From assembly GCA_964557955.1 (NCBI GenBank), contig CAZLCS010000004.1, positions 124,001-188,000 of the forward strand: DNA of 64,000 nt, given 5' to 3'. This document shows, one piece after another, positions 43,199 through 52,226 of the stretch. Both the position numbers and the translations under genes were made by a program. Source of the stretch: JALOOX01 sp964557955 (GTDB lineage: Bacteria; Desulfobacterota; Syntrophobacteria; Syntrophobacterales; Syntrophobacteraceae). A model generated the notes under the pieces. The model had not been told where the DNA came from. It saw only the letters and a program-made list of their open reading frames with translations, and made no database searches. The stretch's first letter is position 1. Every line of letters starts with the position of its first letter.

Positions 43199-44671
43199 AT
43201 GAGACGCGCGGCATGGTTAAGAGCTCTTGAAAAAGTTGTCTGCTTGGCGACGCTGCTCTCCTTTGTGGCTGTTTCGTGCCACTTCCAGGTGGAATCCGCC
43301 TGGGCGTTGAGTCTCAGCGAAGAGAAGGAGCTTGGCAGGAAGACTCTCGAAATGTTTCGGGATCACCTTCCCCTCATCGAGGACGGCGAACTCATCACGT
43401 ACGTCCAGTCGGTGGGGGAGCGGGTCGCCAGACAGGTCGGGATCACGCCGTATCAATTTCAGTTCTTCGTGGTCAATGAAGGGGTCCCCAACGCATTTGC
43501 CATACCGGGCGGCTATGTTTTCATTTACAGGGGGATCATCGAGCTGATGCGAAACGAGGGGGAGTTGGCCTCCATCCTCGCCCACGAAATATCCCACATT
43601 CAGGCGAGACACATCCACCGCAGGCTGGAAGAGTCAAAACTCATCAACATTGCCAGCCTGGCAGGCGTGGTCGCGGGTGTACTGCTGGGTCTGGGCGGCG
43701 GCAGCGGAGCCAAGGCGTCACAGGCCATCACCATGGGGACCATGGCGGGAGCCAGGAGTTATCAGCTTCGTTACAGCCGGGAAAACGAAAGGGAAGCAGA
43801 TCAGATTGGGCTCAAGTACTTGACGGCTGCGGGATATTCACCCCGCGACATGGTCACGATCATGGAGCGGCTCAACCAGGACAAATGGAGGGTGAGCTCC
43901 AAGCTCCCGTCCTATCTGTCGACCCATCCCGCCCTTGGTGAGCGTGTTTTGTACCTTCAGGAGATGGCCGAAAAGGAGATGGCTTCGAAAAGCTCTCCAC
44001 AGGTCATCCGAGAGGGGGACTTCGATATGATGCAGGCGGCCATGGTTGCTGATTATTCGGACCTCAAGGTTGCCATGGATCGGTTTCAGAGCGAAGCGAA
44101 GCAGGCGGGCAAGAAACGCTCGCCAGTTGCGGAATACGGCATGGGCCGGCTCTATTTGCGACAGGGAAAAGTGGAGGAGGCTCTGCCTCATCTGCAGGAG
44201 GCTGCGCGAATGGCATCCGCAAGCCCCTACGTGATGAGCTCTCTCGGGGCGGTTTACTTTCAGATGGGAAAGCTCGATGAAGCGAAGAAAGTCCTGGAGA
44301 CGGCGCTGGTCCTCAACCCCTCGTCTCCCATTGCTCATCTGCGGTTGGCTCAGGTCCTCCAGGATCTCGGACAGAAGGCGGAAGCGCTCAAGCATCTGCA
44401 GCAGATCGAGGAGTTGGCTCCCAGTTTTCCGGAAATCGACCGCCTTCTCGGCGTCCTTCTGGGACAGGTGAACCAGCTTGGCCCCGCCCATTATCATTTG
44501 GGAAGGTACTACGAGCAGAGGCGTGATTGGAAGCTCGCCGAATTTCATTATCAGAAGGCCAGGAGCTTGACTCAGGATTCACCCCAGAGGCTGGCCGAGA
44601 TAGACCGATCGTTGAGAGAAGTGGTGCAGCGGAGCAAGAGGGCCGCGTGGGAGAAATCGAGGGACAGGTGA
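43199..44671 (+). CDS. M48 family zinc metalloprotease with C-terminal TPRs (BepA/YfgC-like)
   Basis: Exported protease of 490 residues. A signal sequence with a hydrophobic core (about 10-26, ending SCHFQVESA) suggests export, and a lipidated Cys is possible. The catalytic HEISH is at residues 129-133 and is followed by the second Glu in NEREADQIG. A Gly/Ala-rich stretch follows the active site. TPR repeats fill about 320-480. BepA in E. coli maintains outer-membrane proteins in the periplasm, and the same role is likely. It precedes a thiol-redox fusion gene. Confidence 0.9.
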   Translation: MRRAAWLRALEKVVCLATLLSFVAVSCHFQVESAWALSLSEEKELGRKTLEMFRDHLPLIEDGELITYVQSVGERVARQVGITPYQFQFFVVNEGVPNAFAIPGGYVFIYRGIIELMRNEGELASILAHEISHIQARHIHRRLEESKLINIASLAGVVAGVLLGLGGGSGAKASQAITMGTMAGARSYQLRYSRENEREADQIGLKYLTAAGYSPRDMVTIMERLNQDKWRVSSKLPSYLSTHPALGERVLYLQEMAEKEMASKSSPQVIREGDFDMMQAAMVADYSDLKVAMDRFQSEAKQAGKKRSPVAEYGMGRLYLRQGKVEEALPHLQEAARMASASPYVMSSLGAVYFQMGKLDEAKKVLETALVLNPSSPIAHLRLAQVLQDLGQKAEALKHLQQIEELAPSFPEIDRLLGVLLGQVNQLGPAHYHLGRYYEQRRDWKLAEFHYQKARSLTQDSPQRLAEIDRSLREVVQRSKRAAWEKSRDR

Positions 44672-44779
44672 GGAGACTGGTGAGGGGAATGCCTGTCAGC
44701 AAGGGATACCTGATTCATCTGAATCCGGAACGCACGATTCGGAATGGCAGTGAGCCCCTCGGAGACGAGAAGGGTTGAC

Positions 44780-46222
44780 ATGTTGAAGGGAAGACGGAAG
44801 ATTCTTTTGGGCTCTCTGGGTGGATTGGGTCTGCTGTTTGCGATATTGGCCGGATTGGCGGAGCACGTGCCGTGGCTCCACTCACTTTGCGCGGGCTTCG
44901 GGGATGGCTGCAGAGAAACGGCGACTTACGCCCTGTTCACGGTGCCTCTCTGGATCTATGGGGTTGTCTGCTACACCGCCATCGGGGCTGTCGTGTTGAT
45001 TGACCGGTTGCAGCCCTCTGTGGACTGGCTTATTGCACTGCTTTTGGGGGTGGAGGCCACGTTGGTGTTGATGATGGTCGAGGAGAGGCTCTTGTGTGTG
45101 TACTGCCTGGGCAATCTGGTGGTAGTCCTGGCCATGTTTCTGGTGGCCATTCATCGAGAGATCTTCTGGCGTACCGTGTCTCTCAGCCTGGTTGCCTTTC
45201 TGCTTTCCTTTCATTTCATTGTCAAGCTCGATGCAGCCGGCAGTGGGACGATGGCGACTCCTGAGTCCCAGCGGATAGTGGCGAAGGTGGGGGAACAGGA
45301 AATCAGTATGTCCCAGCTGGAAGCGCCTTTGGTAACCAAGCTCTTTGACCTCAAGCGGGAGATGCACCGACTGAAGCGGGAGAAGCTGGATGATATGATT
45401 GTGGAGGCGCTGCTGCAGCAGGAGGCTGCCGCCCGGAAGATACCCATGCAGCAGCTCATCAACGATGAAGTAGTCTCCAAAGGGGTTCCTGTAAGTGATG
45501 CCGAGGTGGATCAGTACTATCTGGAAAACCGTGCCAAGCTTGCAGAGTGGAAGGGTTCCCTCGATGAGCTGAGAAATCGGATCAGGTCAGCTTTGCAGCA
45601 GCAGAAAACCTACCAGAAGGTCGTCGAGTTTGCCAGGACCCTCGAGAGCAAATACCCGGTTTCAGACTTTCTCGATGAGCCCGTCTCGCCCTATGCTGCC
45701 ATTGAGACCGAGGGGAGCCCCGCCCTCGGCCCCGAAGATGCCGCTGTTACCGTCTTCGAATTCTCGGATTATGAATGCCCCTCGTGCAGGCAGGCGCACG
45801 AGGTCGTGAAGAAGGTTCGTGCCCACTATGGGCAGCGGATTCGTTGGGTGTTCAAGGATTACCCGCTCAGGATGCACGAGTATGCCAGGGACGCGGCCGT
45901 GGGGGCCAGGTGCGCCGGGGATCAGGGGAAGTTCTGGGAGTTTCAGGACCTGCTCTACGGCTCCAAGGAGGCTCTGACGAGGGATCACATGCGCAAGCTG
46001 GCGGCTGATTTGGGATTGGATATGGAGCTTTTTGGAAGCTGTCTCGATGGCGGCAAATATAAGGATGCCGTGGAGAGAGACCTTGATGAGGCCAAGAAGG
46101 CCGGTTTGGATCGCACTCCGAGTTTTCTCATCAACGGAGTTCTGATCACCGGAAGCCACAGTTTCGAACGATTCGTGCAGATGATTGATGAAGAACTGAA
46201 GATGGCCAGGAAAGGACCGTGA
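44780..46222 (+). CDS. VKOR-SurA-like-DsbA fusion, periplasmic disulfide formation
   Basis: Protein of 480 residues. The N-terminal VKOR domain (about 8-150) has loop cysteines Cys37 and Cys44 and the active CVYC (Cys106/Cys109), with four to five TM segments. A periplasmic helical part (about 160-300) resembles the SurA/PpiC N-terminal chaperone helix (MSQLEAPLVTKLF, KLDDMIVEALLQQEAA). A thioredoxin/DsbA domain (about 310-475) has active-site CPSC (Cys333/Cys336) in DYECPSCRQA. The VKOR domain would pass electrons from the DsbA domain to quinone. ATG 44780 follows GAGAAGGG. Confidence 0.85.
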   Translation: MLKGRRKILLGSLGGLGLLFAILAGLAEHVPWLHSLCAGFGDGCRETATYALFTVPLWIYGVVCYTAIGAVVLIDRLQPSVDWLIALLLGVEATLVLMMVEERLLCVYCLGNLVVVLAMFLVAIHREIFWRTVSLSLVAFLLSFHFIVKLDAAGSGTMATPESQRIVAKVGEQEISMSQLEAPLVTKLFDLKREMHRLKREKLDDMIVEALLQQEAAARKIPMQQLINDEVVSKGVPVSDAEVDQYYLENRAKLAEWKGSLDELRNRIRSALQQQKTYQKVVEFARTLESKYPVSDFLDEPVSPYAAIETEGSPALGPEDAAVTVFEFSDYECPSCRQAHEVVKKVRAHYGQRIRWVFKDYPLRMHEYARDAAVGARCAGDQGKFWEFQDLLYGSKEALTRDHMRKLAADLGLDMELFGSCLDGGKYKDAVERDLDEAKKAGLDRTPSFLINGVLITGSHSFERFVQMIDEELKMARKGP

Positions 46223-46451
46223 ATTTGCAGGGGATCTCGCTTGACCGGTTTCCCCGGGTGATGGTAGAGAAGCTGCGGGTGCGAGGGCTGTGGGGCTGGT
46301 TCCTGAAAATTGAATGATAACTGAAAGATGAACAGGTGTGGCTCTCTATTGGCGGAGGGTGCAGAATGGAGAGATCGAGCAGTGCGGCGAGGTAAGAGAT
46401 CGCGGGAGCAGGAGGAGTCGTTCGCAATTTTCGGCGAGGGGTGTAGCTCTG

Positions 46452-46471
46452 TGCAGAACCCGGGTTCTGCA
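46452..46471. promoter_or_regulatory. Perfect 20-bp palindrome upstream of serA
   Basis: The half-site TGCAGAACCC is repeated in reverse complement with no spacer. It lies about 63 bases upstream of serA, in a 311-base gap that otherwise shows no clear promoter or terminator. A regulator operator is one reading. Confidence 0.4.
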
Positions 46472-46533
46472 GATGGCCATTACGAACATGGGACTCGGGT
46501 ATGAGTCCTGGGGAGAAGGTTAGGAGAGGGTTT

Positions 46534-48114
46534 ATGAAGGTTCTGGTCAGTGACAACCTGGCGGAGACCGGCGTCGAGGCTCTGATGGAGGTTCCTGAGT
46601 TCGACGTTGAAGTGAACACAAGCCTCACGCACGATGAGCTCAAGCATATCATCAAGGAATACGACGCGTTGATCATTCGAAGCGGAACCAAGGTGACCGC
46701 TGACATCATTGAGAATGCGGACAACCTCAAGGTTGTCGCCCGGGCAGGGATTGGGCTGGACAACGTGGATGTCGAGGCCGCCAGCAAGCGCGGCATCGTA
46801 GTCATGAACACCCCCGAGGGGAATGTCATCACCACGGCGGAGCACACCATTGCCATGCTGCTGGCGGTAAGCAGGAACATTCCTCAGGCCACGGCTTCGT
46901 TGAAGCAGGGCAAGTGGGAGAAGAAGCGGTTTCGAGGCAAAGAGGTTTTCCACAAGGTTTTGGGGATCATTGGAGTGGGTCGCATTGGCAGGGTGGTTGC
47001 TGAGCGCGCCGCCGGCCTCCAGATGAATGTGATCGCCTTCGACCCGTACATCAGCTCGGATGTTGTGGAAAAGCTCGGAATAACGGGCGTGACGCTTGAC
47101 GAGCTCTATGCCCGTTCGGACTATATTACCGTCCACACTCCCATGACTCAGGAGACGCGGGGCATCATCAATGCCGAGGCTTTCCAAAAGATGAAGAAGG
47201 GAGTCTATATCCTCAACTGTGCCCGTGGGGGGATCGTGGATGAGGCGGCCCTTTACGACGCCATCCAATCGGGGATCGTGGCCGGCGCCGCATTGGATGT
47301 TTTTTCGAAGGAACCGCCTGTGGATAACCCGCTCCTTGCGCTGGATCAGGTTGTGGTCACTCCCCATCTTGGGGCATCCACCGATGAAGCGCAGGAAAAC
47401 GTGGCCATCGCTGTCTCTGAACAGGTCATCGATTATCTTTTGCGGGGGACCATCCGCAATGCGGTCAATGCCCCGAGCATCGACGGGGCGGTGCTGGCCA
47501 CACTGCAACCTTATCTCACTCTCTCCGAAAAGCTCGGCAGTCTGCTCACCCAGATCACGCCGGGAGCCATTCGAGAGGTGTCCATCGAGTACATTGGCGA
47601 GGTGACGTGCGTGGACAATCGCCCTCTCACGCTCTCGGTCCTGAAAGGGATGCTCACGCCGATCCTTGGGGAGATGGTGAACTTCGTCAACGTTCCCATT
47701 CATGTCAAGGAGCGCAGTATCAAGGTGAGGGAGTCGGTTCGCAGTGAGGCCGAGGACTTCACGAATCTCATCACTGTCCATGTGAAGACCTCGGAGGGTG
47801 AGAATCTTGTTGCCGGCACCATTTTCGGGAAGAAGGACCTGCGGGTGGTGCGCATCAACGATTTTCGGCTCGAGGCCGCTACCGAGGGTCACGTGTTGCT
47901 GATCTACAACATCGACACGCCGGGTACCATTGGCGCCATCGGGTCCTGCCTCGGACGCCACAATATCAATATCTCCATGATGAACGTCGGACAGATTCTG
48001 GATCGTGGTCAGAACATCATATTTCTCAGGACGGATACCCCGGTTCCCAAGGACGTCGTGCAGGAATTGCTCGCCATGGACAATGTGAACGTTGTGCAGG
48101 CGCTGAGACTCTGA
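46534..48114 (+). CDS. serA: D-3-phosphoglycerate dehydrogenase
   Basis: First enzyme of serine synthesis, 526 residues, long form with intervening and ACT domains. The NAD fold has LGIIGVGRIGRVVAERA. The catalytic region includes NCARGGIVDEAAL and the His of TPHLGASTDEAQ. The C-terminal ACT domain (about 455-526) gives serine feedback in relatives. ATG 46534 has AGGAGAGGG upstream. Confidence 0.96.
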   Translation: MKVLVSDNLAETGVEALMEVPEFDVEVNTSLTHDELKHIIKEYDALIIRSGTKVTADIIENADNLKVVARAGIGLDNVDVEAASKRGIVVMNTPEGNVITTAEHTIAMLLAVSRNIPQATASLKQGKWEKKRFRGKEVFHKVLGIIGVGRIGRVVAERAAGLQMNVIAFDPYISSDVVEKLGITGVTLDELYARSDYITVHTPMTQETRGIINAEAFQKMKKGVYILNCARGGIVDEAALYDAIQSGIVAGAALDVFSKEPPVDNPLLALDQVVVTPHLGASTDEAQENVAIAVSEQVIDYLLRGTIRNAVNAPSIDGAVLATLQPYLTLSEKLGSLLTQITPGAIREVSIEYIGEVTCVDNRPLTLSVLKGMLTPILGEMVNFVNVPIHVKERSIKVRESVRSEAEDFTNLITVHVKTSEGENLVAGTIFGKKDLRVVRINDFRLEAATEGHVLLIYNIDTPGTIGAIGSCLGRHNINISMMNVGQILDRGQNIIFLRTDTPVPKDVVQELLAMDNVNVVQALRL

Positions 48115-48133
48115 TCTTCGGGAGAAACAGAAT

Positions 48134-48565
48134 ATGGATGAAAAGGAAGACAAGGGCTTTGTAATCAAGGATCGCCGCAAGATTTCCCTGGACGATGTGG
48201 AAACGGAGGCCGGGTCCGTTGAAGACCGGCAGCAGCCGCCCAGTGAGGAGCAGGCAAAGGCCGAGGCTCGATTCAACGAGGCTTCCCGGAAGGCCGAGGC
48301 GGAGGGGAAACGTGAGCTGCCCGCTGTGTCGTTTGCTACCTTCGTCTTTTCATTAAGCTCCTCCGCTTTGGTGTACCTGGGGGAGATGCCCGAGCTCGAG
48401 AGTCAGGTCAATCGCGTGGATCTTCCTCTTGCCAAACAGATCATTGATACTTTGGGAATGTTGCAGGAGAAGACCAGGGGGAATCTGGATGCTGATGAAG
48501 ATCGGCTTCTGAAGAATCTTTTGTACGATCTGCGGCTTCGCTACGTCCAGAAGAGCGGTTCGTGA
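48134..48565 (+). CDS. DUF1844 domain protein
   Basis: 143-residue protein of unknown function. The C-terminal DUF1844 core (FATFVFSLSSSALVYLGEMPE, DLPLAKQIIDTLGMLQEKTRGNL) follows a disordered, charged N-terminus. Its stop overlaps the ispE start (GTGA), so translation is coupled. Family members often sit next to ispE or other housekeeping genes; the function is not known. Confidence 0.85.
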   Translation: MDEKEDKGFVIKDRRKISLDDVETEAGSVEDRQQPPSEEQAKAEARFNEASRKAEAEGKRELPAVSFATFVFSLSSSALVYLGEMPELESQVNRVDLPLAKQIIDTLGMLQEKTRGNLDADEDRLLKNLLYDLRLRYVQKSGS

Positions 48566-49449
48566 GAGCTTCCTTGGATGTGAGGGTCCCGGCCAAGATC
48601 AATTTCTGGTTGGAGGTGCTGAGCAGGAGAGGGGACGGCTATCATGAGGTGTCCAGCCTCATGCTCCCGATCGGGATTTATGACGAGATCCACCTTGAGG
48701 TTCTCCATGAACGCCAGATCAGGCTGGAGTGTGACCATCCCGAGGTTCCTCGCGACCGAACGAACCTGGCGTGGCGGGCTGCAGAGCTTTTCCTGGGCGA
48801 ATCAGGAGTGCAGCCGGCTCTGCGCATTGGCCTGAAAAAGCGCATCCCTGCAGGGGCTGGCCTTGGCGGCGGGAGTGCGAATGCTGCGGGGGTTCTCCTG
48901 GGTTTGAATGAGCTGTATAAGGGGAGGGTCACTCCGGAAGCGCTTCACGCCATGGCGTCGAAGTTGGGCGCCGATGTGCCGTTCTTTCTCTATCAACTGC
49001 CGGCCCTGGCCACTGGGATCGGTGAGAAGCTCCACGAGGTCTCCGGGGTTATGGAGTATCCGCTTCTGCTTGTAAAGCCCCCCGTAACTGTTTCTACAGC
49101 TTGGGTTTACGGAAGTTTGAAGTTGACAAGGGGTGAGAGCCGCATTAAGGTACCAAGGCTTTTGGCCGATCCCTGGAACATTGCCCAGTTATTGGAGAAT
49201 GACCTCGAAAGTGTCACGCTGAAAGCTGTCCCTGTCTTGTCTCGACTGAAGCAATGGCTTCTCGAGCAGGGAGCGATCGCCTCTCTGATGAGCGGGAGTG
49301 GTCCGACGGTATTTGGGGTATTTGCGGGGATGGAAGAGGCTGGGAAGGCCGAGGCGTCTGCCGCGGAGGTTTGGCCTGATTGCTGGGTGGCCTGCACAAG
49401 GGTTTTGGGTGGGCACGGAGTCCAACACCCACCCAGGGCGTGTGTTTGA
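48562..49449 (+). CDS. ispE: 4-diphosphocytidyl-2-C-methyl-D-erythritol kinase
   Basis: GHMP kinase of the MEP isoprenoid pathway, 295 residues. It shows PAKINFWLEV, the ATP loop PAGAGLGGGSANAAG and the C-terminal LMSGSGPTVFGVF. The start is a GTG overlapping the DUF1844 gene. With the ispH fusion at 19260 it supports a MEP pathway in this organism. A tRNA gene begins four bases after the stop. Confidence 0.95.
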   Translation: MRASLDVRVPAKINFWLEVLSRRGDGYHEVSSLMLPIGIYDEIHLEVLHERQIRLECDHPEVPRDRTNLAWRAAELFLGESGVQPALRIGLKKRIPAGAGLGGGSANAAGVLLGLNELYKGRVTPEALHAMASKLGADVPFFLYQLPALATGIGEKLHEVSGVMEYPLLLVKPPVTVSTAWVYGSLKLTRGESRIKVPRLLADPWNIAQLLENDLESVTLKAVPVLSRLKQWLLEQGAIASLMSGSGPTVFGVFAGMEEAGKAEASAAEVWPDCWVACTRVLGGHGVQHPPRACV

Positions 49450-49453
49450 TGAT

Positions 49454-49528
49454 TGGGGTGTCGCCAAGCGGTAAGGCACGGGTCTTTGGAACCCGCATTC
49501 GGAGGTTCGAATCCTCCCACCCCAGCCA
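49454..49528 (+). tRNA. tRNA-Gln (UUG anticodon)
   Basis: Acceptor TGGGGTG pairs with CACCCCA. The anticodon stem CGGGT/ACCCG encloses loop CTTTGGA with anticodon TTG. T-arm GGAGG/CCTCC has TTCGAAT. CCA is encoded. It lies between ispE and prs and is probably cotranscribed. Confidence 0.95.
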
Positions 49529-49561
49529 TTTTCGAGGGGTCATTGAGGGGTTGGTTTTTGC

Positions 49562-50506
49562 ATGCACGGTCAATTGAAGGTTTTCTGCTGCAATTCAAAC
49601 CCGTCCCTTGCCCAGAAGGTTGCCGCGCTTCTGGATACAAAGGTGAGTCAGGCGCTGGTTGGAAGATTCAGCGACGGAGAGATTCGCGTCGAAATTCACG
49701 AAAACGTCCGTGGCATGGATGTTTTTGTCTTTCAGTCCATATCGCCGCCTGTGAACGACAATCTTCTGGAATTGCTCGTGATGGTCGATGCCCTGAAGAG
49801 AGCCTCGGCAAACCGGATAAATGCTGTCGTTCCCTATTATGGCTACGGCCGCCAGGATCAGAAGGAAAAGCCCCGAGTGCCGATAACGGCCAAGGTGGTT
49901 GCCGACCTGCTCACGGCTGCCGGGGCTCATCGTCTGGTGACCATCGATCTGCATTCAGCGCAGATTCAGGGTTTTTTCAGCATTCCCGTCGACAATCTGT
50001 CGGCGACCGAGGTGTTGTTGGAAGACCTGAAACTGCGGCTTCAAGGTGGCGAGATTGTCGTGGCGCCGGACGTCAATGGCGTCCCCAGGGCTCGATCATT
50101 CGCCGATCGACTCAAGATGGATCTGGCGATTCTGGATCATCGCCGAACAGGGGGAGAGCCCTATGTCCGGATTGTTGGAAATGTCAAGGGGCGCCGGGTC
50201 GTCATTCTTGACGACATGATCAACACGGGAAGAACGCTGGAGCGGACCGCGAGTGGAGCGATGATGGCCGGGGCCGCCTCGGTGGAAGCCTACGGGATTC
50301 ACGCCCTCCTGTCCGAGAATGCGGTGGGGCGTCTTGAGGAGACTCACCTGGATATGGTGACAGTGACGGACAGTGTAGCCCCGTCCGAAGCCGCGACGAC
50401 GTCCTCCATATTCCGTTCGGTTTCTATTGCGCCGTTGTTGGCGGAAGCGGTGAGAAGAATACATTATGAAGAGTCGCTGACTTCGATGTTACTGAAAGTA
50501 TGTTGA
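49562..50506 (+). CDS. prs: Ribose-phosphate pyrophosphokinase
   Basis: Makes PRPP from ribose 5-phosphate and ATP, 314 residues. Visible are GRFSDGEIRVEI, YYGYGRQDQKEKPRVPITAK, DLHSAQIQGFF and the PRPP loop VVILDDMINTGRTL. The divalent-site segment reads APDVNGVPRAR, a little different from the usual PDVGGVVRAR. A weak GAGGGG lies upstream of the ATG. Confidence 0.94.
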   Translation: MHGQLKVFCCNSNPSLAQKVAALLDTKVSQALVGRFSDGEIRVEIHENVRGMDVFVFQSISPPVNDNLLELLVMVDALKRASANRINAVVPYYGYGRQDQKEKPRVPITAKVVADLLTAAGAHRLVTIDLHSAQIQGFFSIPVDNLSATEVLLEDLKLRLQGGEIVVAPDVNGVPRARSFADRLKMDLAILDHRRTGGEPYVRIVGNVKGRRVVILDDMINTGRTLERTASGAMMAGAASVEAYGIHALLSENAVGRLEETHLDMVTVTDSVAPSEAATTSSIFRSVSIAPLLAEAVRRIHYEESLTSMLLKVC

Positions 50507-50624
50507 CATGTGGAGCCCCGGTGGCCGATGTGCCGATCCTGTTCGGATCGGGGTCCGAGCGGTCTACGGGGCAGACGGCGGTTTTGCTGAGACAGCCTGA
50601 AACAGTGGATGGCCAGGTGAGCCC

Positions 50625-50646
50625 AAGCACACGGCAGCGTGTGCTT
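50625..50646 (+). promoter_or_regulatory. Leader hairpin before rplY
   Basis: AAGCACAC (50625-50632) pairs with GTGTGCTT (50639-50646), followed by a T-rich TATGATTTT just before the rplY ribosome site. It could act as a weak terminator or as a control element for L25. A second stem is at 50533-50551. Confidence 0.45.
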
Positions 50647-50672
50647 TATGATTTTACGGAGGTGAGAGAGTT

Positions 50673-51272
50673 ATGGAATACCAGATTTCTGCATCGGTTC
50701 GAAGCATGACTGGCAAAGGAATTGCGCGGAGTTTACGGCGTGAGAGTCAGGTTCCGGCGGTTTTGTACGGTCCCCATACGAGTCCGATGCCGCTGAGTGT
50801 CTCGTCTTTGAGCCTTGAGAAATTGCTGCGTTCAATGGAAGGGGAGAGTCGACTTGTGACGCTCTCCATTGAAGACGGTGGGTCCAGTCAGACGCGAAAG
50901 GTGCTTTTGCGCGAGGTACAGGTCCATCCATTTCGACGACGCTTTCTGCACGTGGACTTTTTCGAAGCGCCCCTGGATCGTAAGATTGTGGTCGATGTGC
51001 CCATCGAGCTCAAGGGTGATTCCATCGGCGTACGGAAGGGTGGCACTCTCAATCTCATTCTCAGGACGCTTCCCGTGCGATGCCTGCCCGCCGAGATCCC
51101 CGAAAGAGTTTACATCGACGTCAGCGCCCTCGACCTTGGAGGAACCATAACCACTGCAGGCCTGTCTTCACAGGTTACACAAGAGTTGATGGGCGAGCCG
51201 AACCAGGCGGTGGTCACCATCATCGCGCCCGAAGCCAAGGCCAAAGAGGGAGAAGGAACTCGCGGCAAGTAG
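50673..51272 (+). CDS. rplY: 50S ribosomal protein L25, long CTC/TL5 form
   Basis: Binds 5S rRNA. The N-terminal L25 domain (about 1-92: GKGIARSLRRESQVPAVLYG) is followed by a C-terminal TL5 domain (about 95-185) with PVRCLPAEIPERVYIDVSALDLG. ACGGAGGTGAG precedes the ATG. It lies between prs and pth, the standard order. Confidence 0.94.
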   Translation: MEYQISASVRSMTGKGIARSLRRESQVPAVLYGPHTSPMPLSVSSLSLEKLLRSMEGESRLVTLSIEDGGSSQTRKVLLREVQVHPFRRRFLHVDFFEAPLDRKIVVDVPIELKGDSIGVRKGGTLNLILRTLPVRCLPAEIPERVYIDVSALDLGGTITTAGLSSQVTQELMGEPNQAVVTIIAPEAKAKEGEGTRGK

Positions 51273-51324
51273 TCCTCCCCATGAAGATCATGAGCTCTCG
51301 ACTCAACAGCTGGGAGAACGAGCT

Positions 51325-51924
51325 ATCTTTGTCGTAGTGGGATTGGGAAATCCCGGAAAACAATACGAAGGAACTCGGCACAACGCCGGTTTTCTTGTGG
51401 TAGAGGGTTTGGCCCGCAGGTTTTCGATTTCACTGGCGGAAAAGAAGTTCAAAGCGCGCTGGGGAGTTGGAGAAATTGCGGGAAAGAAGATCGCTCTCTA
51501 CGAGCCCCTGGCCTTCATGAATCGGAGTGGGGAGCCCGTCGGCCAGTTTATGCGTTATTTTGGAGTGCCGTCGGACCAGATGCTGGTCGTACACGACGAT
51601 CTCGACCTCCCGTGTGGCCGAATCCGGCTTGTGCGAGGCGGGGGTGCGGGCGGCCATCGCGGCATCTTGTCGATCATTGAGCATTTGGGGCATCAGGATT
51701 TTGCGCGCTTGAAGCTCGGCATTGGGCGACCGATTCACGGTGAGGCAGTGGAGGCTTTCGTTCTGAACGGACCTTATCCCGCGGAGAGGTCTGTTTTTGA
51801 GAATATGATTCAGCTCGGTCTCGACATAGTGGAAGGCGTGCTGGATTGGGGATTGGACGCCGCCATGAATCGATTCAATGCCACTCCCGGCAAAACTCGA
51901 AATCCTCCGTCCTTCTCAGACTGA
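51325..51924 (+). CDS. pth: Peptidyl-tRNA hydrolase
   Basis: Releases peptides from stalled peptidyl-tRNA. It shows GLGNPGKQYEGTRHNAGF with catalytic His, then PLAFMNRSGEPV, HDDLDLPCGRIRL and GAGGHRGILSII. The family begins M-x-x-x-VGLGNPG. The first conventional codon in frame, GTG 51337, would cut away the first strand. Residues upstream read FVVVGLGNPG after an ATC at 51325, with GGGAG eight bases before it, so a rare ATC start is favoured. About 199 residues. The GTG start is the fallback. Confidence 0.9.
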   Translation: MFVVVGLGNPGKQYEGTRHNAGFLVVEGLARRFSISLAEKKFKARWGVGEIAGKKIALYEPLAFMNRSGEPVGQFMRYFGVPSDQMLVVHDDLDLPCGRIRLVRGGGAGGHRGILSIIEHLGHQDFARLKLGIGRPIHGEAVEAFVLNGPYPAERSVFENMIQLGLDIVEGVLDWGLDAAMNRFNATPGKTRNPPSFSD

Positions 51925-52140
51925 GCTGATGGAGCCTCCAGCAACTCCCCCCCGGGATTCGAATACCGCAGGAATGCGCCGGAACCGGATGGGTGAGCAA
52001 AGACCTGGCTTTCGGAAGATCCCGAGATTCTCCGGCACCTGCATGAAAAGCTCTGTCTGTGGCCGGTCCAAGCTGGATTGCCGTGCAGGATCGGTCTGGC
52101 GCTTCGCGTCCTCGAGTCAACCCTCCCTCTTCCTTTCAGC

Positions 52141-52169
52141 TTTGCAACCGCACAAAGTAATGATAAAAT
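52141..52169 (+). promoter_or_regulatory. Predicted promoter of carD
   Basis: TTTGCA (52141-52146) and an extended -10, TG-A-TAAAAT (TAAAAT at 52164-52169), are separated by 17 bases. It lies about 60 bases before the carD start. The rest of the 302-base gap after pth shows no gene. Confidence 0.55.
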
Positions 52170-52226
52170 TTTAAATCTGGGAGAATAGACTTAGAATCCC
52201 TGCTTAGCCGGGAGATTGGAGGTCTT

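Noticed and set aside
46261..46317. 18-codon frame MVEKLRVRGLWGWFLKIE with two Trp codons, possible leader peptide before serA
   Set aside because: No ribosome site and no terminator hairpin follow, and serA has no link to tryptophan.
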